Source: Pseudomonas orientalis
Lineage (GTDB): Bacteria; Pseudomonadota; Gammaproteobacteria; Pseudomonadales; Pseudomonadaceae
DNA length: 64,000 nt
Assembly (NCBI RefSeq): GCF_002934065.1
Contig: NZ_CP018049.1
Location: 1,610,501-1,674,500 of the forward strand
Direction of reading: 5' to 3'
A program made the position numbers and the translations under genes. Every line of letters starts with the position of its first letter. Position 1 is the stretch's first letter. This document shows, piece after piece, positions 61,316-64,000 of the stretch. Below the pieces are notes generated by a model. It searched no databases, was not told the origin of the DNA, and saw nothing but the letters and a program-made list of their open reading frames with translations.

Positions 61316-62182
61316 ATGCTGCTGCGCCATATCCGTTACCTGTTGGCCGTTGCCGAGCACCGCAATTTCACCCGTGCTGCCCAGGCGCTGCATGTATCGC
61401 AGCCGACGTTGTCGCAACAGATCAAGCAACTTGAAGACACCCTGGGCGCGCCGCTGCTCGATCGTTCCGGGCGCAGCGTCAGCCTGACGGATGCGGGTGA
61501 GGCTTATGTGCGCTTTGCGCGGCTGGCGTTGCAAGACCTGGAGGCCGGTACGCGTGCGATGCACGACGTGCAGGACTTGAGCCGCGGGCATCTGCGCCTG
61601 GCGATGACCCCGACGTTTACCGCCTACCTGATCGGCCCGTTGCTGGCGCGGTTCCATGAGCTGTACCCAGGCATCACCTTGAGCGTCGAAGAGCTGACTC
61701 AGGACCGCATCGAAGCCGCGTTGGGCGAGGACTTGCTGGATATCGGCATCGGCTTTACCGGCGAGCATGGCGCGGATATCGAGTGTGAGGCACTGTTCGC
61801 CGAGGCGTTGAGCGTGGTGGTACGGGCCGATCATGCCCAGGGGAGTCGGTCGGCGTGGTTCGAGCAGCCGCTGGTGCTGCTCGATCCTGGCTTTGCCACG
61901 CGCCGCTATATCGATGAGTATTGCCGCCAGCAAGGCGTGAAACCGCGCGTGGTCATGGAGGCCAACTCCATCGGCGCGATCATTGAAATCGTGCGTAACA
62001 CATCACTGGCGACCATCCTGCCCCACGCACTGGCCCAGGCGCAGGCCGGGTTGCATGCCGTGGCCATCGAGCCGCCGTTGCCGCACCGCACAGTGGGGCT
62101 GCTCAGCCGCAGAGGCGCCTATCGCAGCGCCGCGTGCGCGGCCTTTATCGCGCTGATCAAGGCGCCGCCAGCCACTGACTGA
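61316..62182 (+). CDS. cynR: LysR-family regulator CynR
   Basis: 288 residues from ATG 61316; TTG 61313 is less likely. Winged HTH with [28 protein letters not shown] (in pieces) as in CynR. It faces cynTS. The 3' end overlaps the converging pheC-like gene by 26 bases. Confidence 0.88.
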   Translation: MLLRHIRYLLAVAEHRNFTRAAQALHVSQPTLSQQIKQLEDTLGAPLLDRSGRSVSLTDAGEAYVRFARLALQDLEAGTRAMHDVQDLSRGHLRLAMTPTFTAYLIGPLLARFHELYPGITLSVEELTQDRIEAALGEDLLDIGIGFTGEHGADIECEALFAEALSVVVRADHAQGSRSAWFEQPLVLLDPGFATRRYIDEYCRQQGVKPRVVMEANSIGAIIEIVRNTSLATILPHALAQAQAGLHAVAIEPPLPHRTVGLLSRRGAYRSAACAAFIALIKAPPATD

Positions 62183-62930
62183 CAATGCCGTCGTACACGC
62201 CGGTCGCCACGCTCAAATGCAACCACTGGTCGACATAGCTTTTCCACGCCACATCGTCGCGCGGCAGCAGGAAGGCTTTCTGGCTGTACTGCATCTGCCG
62301 CTCGGGGTTGACCGCACACAGCCCGGGTTTCTGTTTTTGTTGGTAACGCGCTTCGCTGGCGTCGGTGATCATCACGTCGGCCTTGCCTGCCAGCAGTTCG
62401 TCAAAAATGCTCACGTTGTCGTGCAGGCGTATCTGCGCCTGGCTCAACTGGGCGCGGGCAAACGCTTCATTGGTGCCGCCCGCCGGTTCGATCACGCGCA
62501 CCTGGGGCTGGTTGATCTGTTCGATGGTCTGGTAACGCTGCACGTCGGTGCAACGCACCAGCGGGATCTTGCCGTCGACACCCAGCGGCTGGCTGAAGAA
62601 GGCTTTTTTCTGGCGCTCCAGTGACACCGAAATCCCGCCTACGGCGATGTCGCAGCGTTGGGCCAGAAAGTCCGGCATCAGGGTTTTCCAGGTGGTGGGC
62701 ACCCAGGTGATCGTCGCGTTGAGGCTCTTGGCCAGGGACTCGGCCATGGCGATATCAATGCCTTGGTAGCGGCCATCGGCACCCAGTGAGGTGTAAGGCA
62801 TGTAGTCGCCGGTGGTGCACACTGTCAGCGTGCCACGCTGGATAACCTCGTCCAGGCGTGACGGGCTGGTATCGGCCAGGGCGGTGGTTGCCACGCTCGC
62901 CAGTACACACAGGGCTAGAGAAGCTTTCAT
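62157..62930 (-). CDS. pheC: Periplasmic cyclohexadienyl dehydratase-like protein
   Basis: 257 residues with a signal peptide (residues 1-19). SRLDEVIQRGTLTVCTTGDYMPYTS, CDIAVGGISVSLERQKKAFFSQP, EPAGGTNEAFARA and AFLLPRDDVAWKSYVDQWLH (in pieces) agree with P. aeruginosa PheC as I remember it. That enzyme turns prephenate or arogenate to phenylpyruvate or phenylalanine in the periplasm. An amino-acid binding protein of the same fold is the alternative. Confidence 0.78.
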   Translation of the reverse strand: MKASLALCVLASVATTALADTSPSRLDEVIQRGTLTVCTTGDYMPYTSLGADGRYQGIDIAMAESLAKSLNATITWVPTTWKTLMPDFLAQRCDIAVGGISVSLERQKKAFFSQPLGVDGKIPLVRCTDVQRYQTIEQINQPQVRVIEPAGGTNEAFARAQLSQAQIRLHDNVSIFDELLAGKADVMITDASEARYQQKQKPGLCAVNPERQMQYSQKAFLLPRDDVAWKSYVDQWLHLSVATGVYDGIVSQWLAAP

Positions 62931-63095
62931 GCGGTCGAGTCCTTGGGGCAGGTCGGGCAGTCATTATTTCCAGCGCGGGGCAGGGTGGCAAGGTAGCGGA
63001 TTACCGTGCTGCGGCTTTCGACCTTTTTTTCACGTTGCGGTGGTTAAGCTGCCGATCAAGGTCGTTCACTTCAGCTATATCCACATGAGCACGCG

Positions 63096-63695
63096 ATGTC
63101 GTCACAACCTCCATCCTCGATCGAGACCGAATTCACCGAGCGCTATGACCGTGAGCATGCCAGGGTGTGTGGTGACACGTGTCCGCCTGGGCTGTTGCAG
63201 CGCCTGGCTGCGTGGCGCGATGCGCGGTTGGTGCGCCATGCGTTGAAGGTCGCCGGGGAGCCTGGATTGATCCTCGACCTGGCCTGCGGCTCCGGACGGT
63301 TCTGGCCGGTGCTGGCAGAGCATGTCAATCGGGTGATCCTGGCATCGGACCATTCCCCGCAAATGCTCGACCATGCCCGCACCCATCACCCGGCGGCGTT
63401 GCTCAAACGGGTCAAGACATTCCCCGGCTCGGCGTTTTCCATTGGGCTGTCGGCCAATGCGGTGGATTGCATCTTCTGCCTGGAGTTGTTTCGTCATGCG
63501 CCCGATACCGAGGTGCGCCTGGCCTTGCTGCGCGAATTCCATCGGGTCAGTCGCGACACCGTGATTGTGTCCGTGGACGCACGTACGCCGGTTGAGGAGG
63601 AGTTTCGCCAGGCCGGCTTCAAGGTCTTGAATCACCGGGAGTTCCTGCCCGGCTCCAAACTCTGGTGTGTTTACGTCCTGCGTAAGAAGGGATAA
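63096..63695 (+). CDS. Class I SAM-dependent methyltransferase
   Basis: 199 residues. LILDLACGSGRFWPVLAEHV is the SAM site (motif I), ILASDHSPQMLDHARTH motif II, and CIFCLELFRHAPD motif IV-like. No target group recognised. Stands alone before rnd. Confidence 0.85.
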   Translation: MSSQPPSSIETEFTERYDREHARVCGDTCPPGLLQRLAAWRDARLVRHALKVAGEPGLILDLACGSGRFWPVLAEHVNRVILASDHSPQMLDHARTHHPAALLKRVKTFPGSAFSIGLSANAVDCIFCLELFRHAPDTEVRLALLREFHRVSRDTVIVSVDARTPVEEEFRQAGFKVLNHREFLPGSKLWCVYVLRKKG

Positions 63696-63817
63696 CTCCC
63701 GCCTGTCGGATTATTCCTCATAGTCTGTCTGAGTTTTCATGGTTGCCTGTGCACTGCGGATGCTCGCAAGTCCCTTTCGCGATATATACTGCGCGCCATT
63801 CTTCAAGGGAGAGCCGT

Positions 63818-64000
63818 GTGGCCATCGATATTCACTGGATCTGCGACAACGATAGCCTCGGCCAGCATTGCGCCCAATGGCAGCAGTTGCCATTCGTCGC
63901 CCTCGACACCGAATTCATGCGGGTCGACACCTTCTATCCCATTGCCGGGCTGATCCAGATCGGTGATGGCGTGCGCGCTTACCTGATCGATCCCCTGACC
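63818..64000 (+). CDS. rnd: Ribonuclease D (3' end outside window)
   Basis: 61 residues visible from GTG 63818, with AAGGGAGAG upstream. FVALDTEFMRVDTFYP holds the first Asp and Glu of the DEDD exonuclease site, followed by IAGLIQIGDG. The gene runs past the right edge. Confidence 0.9.
   Translation, partial: MAIDIHWICDNDSLGQHCAQWQQLPFVALDTEFMRVDTFYPIAGLIQIGDGVRAYLIDPLT

Overview
The window joins two very different pieces of DNA. Bases 1 to about 35,483 are AT-rich and are the right-hand part of an integrated mobile island. Bases 35,484 to 64,000 are GC-rich chromosome of a fluorescent-type Pseudomonas, judged from pobA with an AraC-type regulator, cynTS/cynR, the REPIN family starting TGTAGGAGCGAGC, and the start of rnd at the right edge. 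The junction is a 16-bp tRNA-Ser 3' end (35,468-35,483) beside a tyrosine recombinase gene. The left end of the island lies outside the window.

Island, left to right: the 3' part of a polytopic DotA/TraY-like membrane protein and a second membrane protein; a small XRE regulator facing a lipoprotein; exported proteins, two of which are long, cysteine-rich and modular; a set of one plus three unknown cytoplasmic proteins in tandem (9.1-13.0 kb); a mobilization module (coiled-coil protein, accessory protein, relaxase-like gene) whose relaxase-like gene is cut by an IS3-family element; a run of small membrane proteins sharing a domain (18-21 kb); more unknown and membrane proteins (21-27.8 kb); a LexA-box umuDC-like operon; a methyltransferase-like protein without a visible catalytic NPP[FY] motif; a ParA partition operon; and the integrase.

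Three island-wide sequence systems stand out. First, more than twenty genes start from an extended -10 box of the form TGnTAnnAT, and about sixteen of these are followed by an A/C-rich ACAAACAA leader with no Shine-Dalgarno site. Second, a 37-bp inverted repeat recurs exactly 11 bp upstream of the -10 box at three separate promoters. Third, five arrays of 11-bp repeats (type GGGGTAGGANT), phased at about one helical turn, lie in non-coding DNA, one of them just upstream of parA. Together they suggest an element with its own regulation and partition, although its relaxase-like gene is broken.

Chromosome, left to right: a relBE pair; an MFS transporter; an Rsb stressosome operon (RsbR, RsbS, RsbT, PP2C phosphatase) overlapping two histidine kinases; a parDE pair; LysR genes with a binding protein and an MFS carrier; a CHMI-type isomerase; a CynX-type MFS protein; an NAD(P)-binding protein; an exported metallo-hydrolase; pobR/pobA; a 14-TM drug exporter; a Cache protein; cynS, a carbonic anhydrase and cynR; a PheC-like periplasmic protein; a methyltransferase; and rnd. 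Several repeat elements (REPINs and larger inverted-repeat units) fill the gaps.

No search could be run. Functions rest on recognised motifs, and many island genes remain of unknown function.
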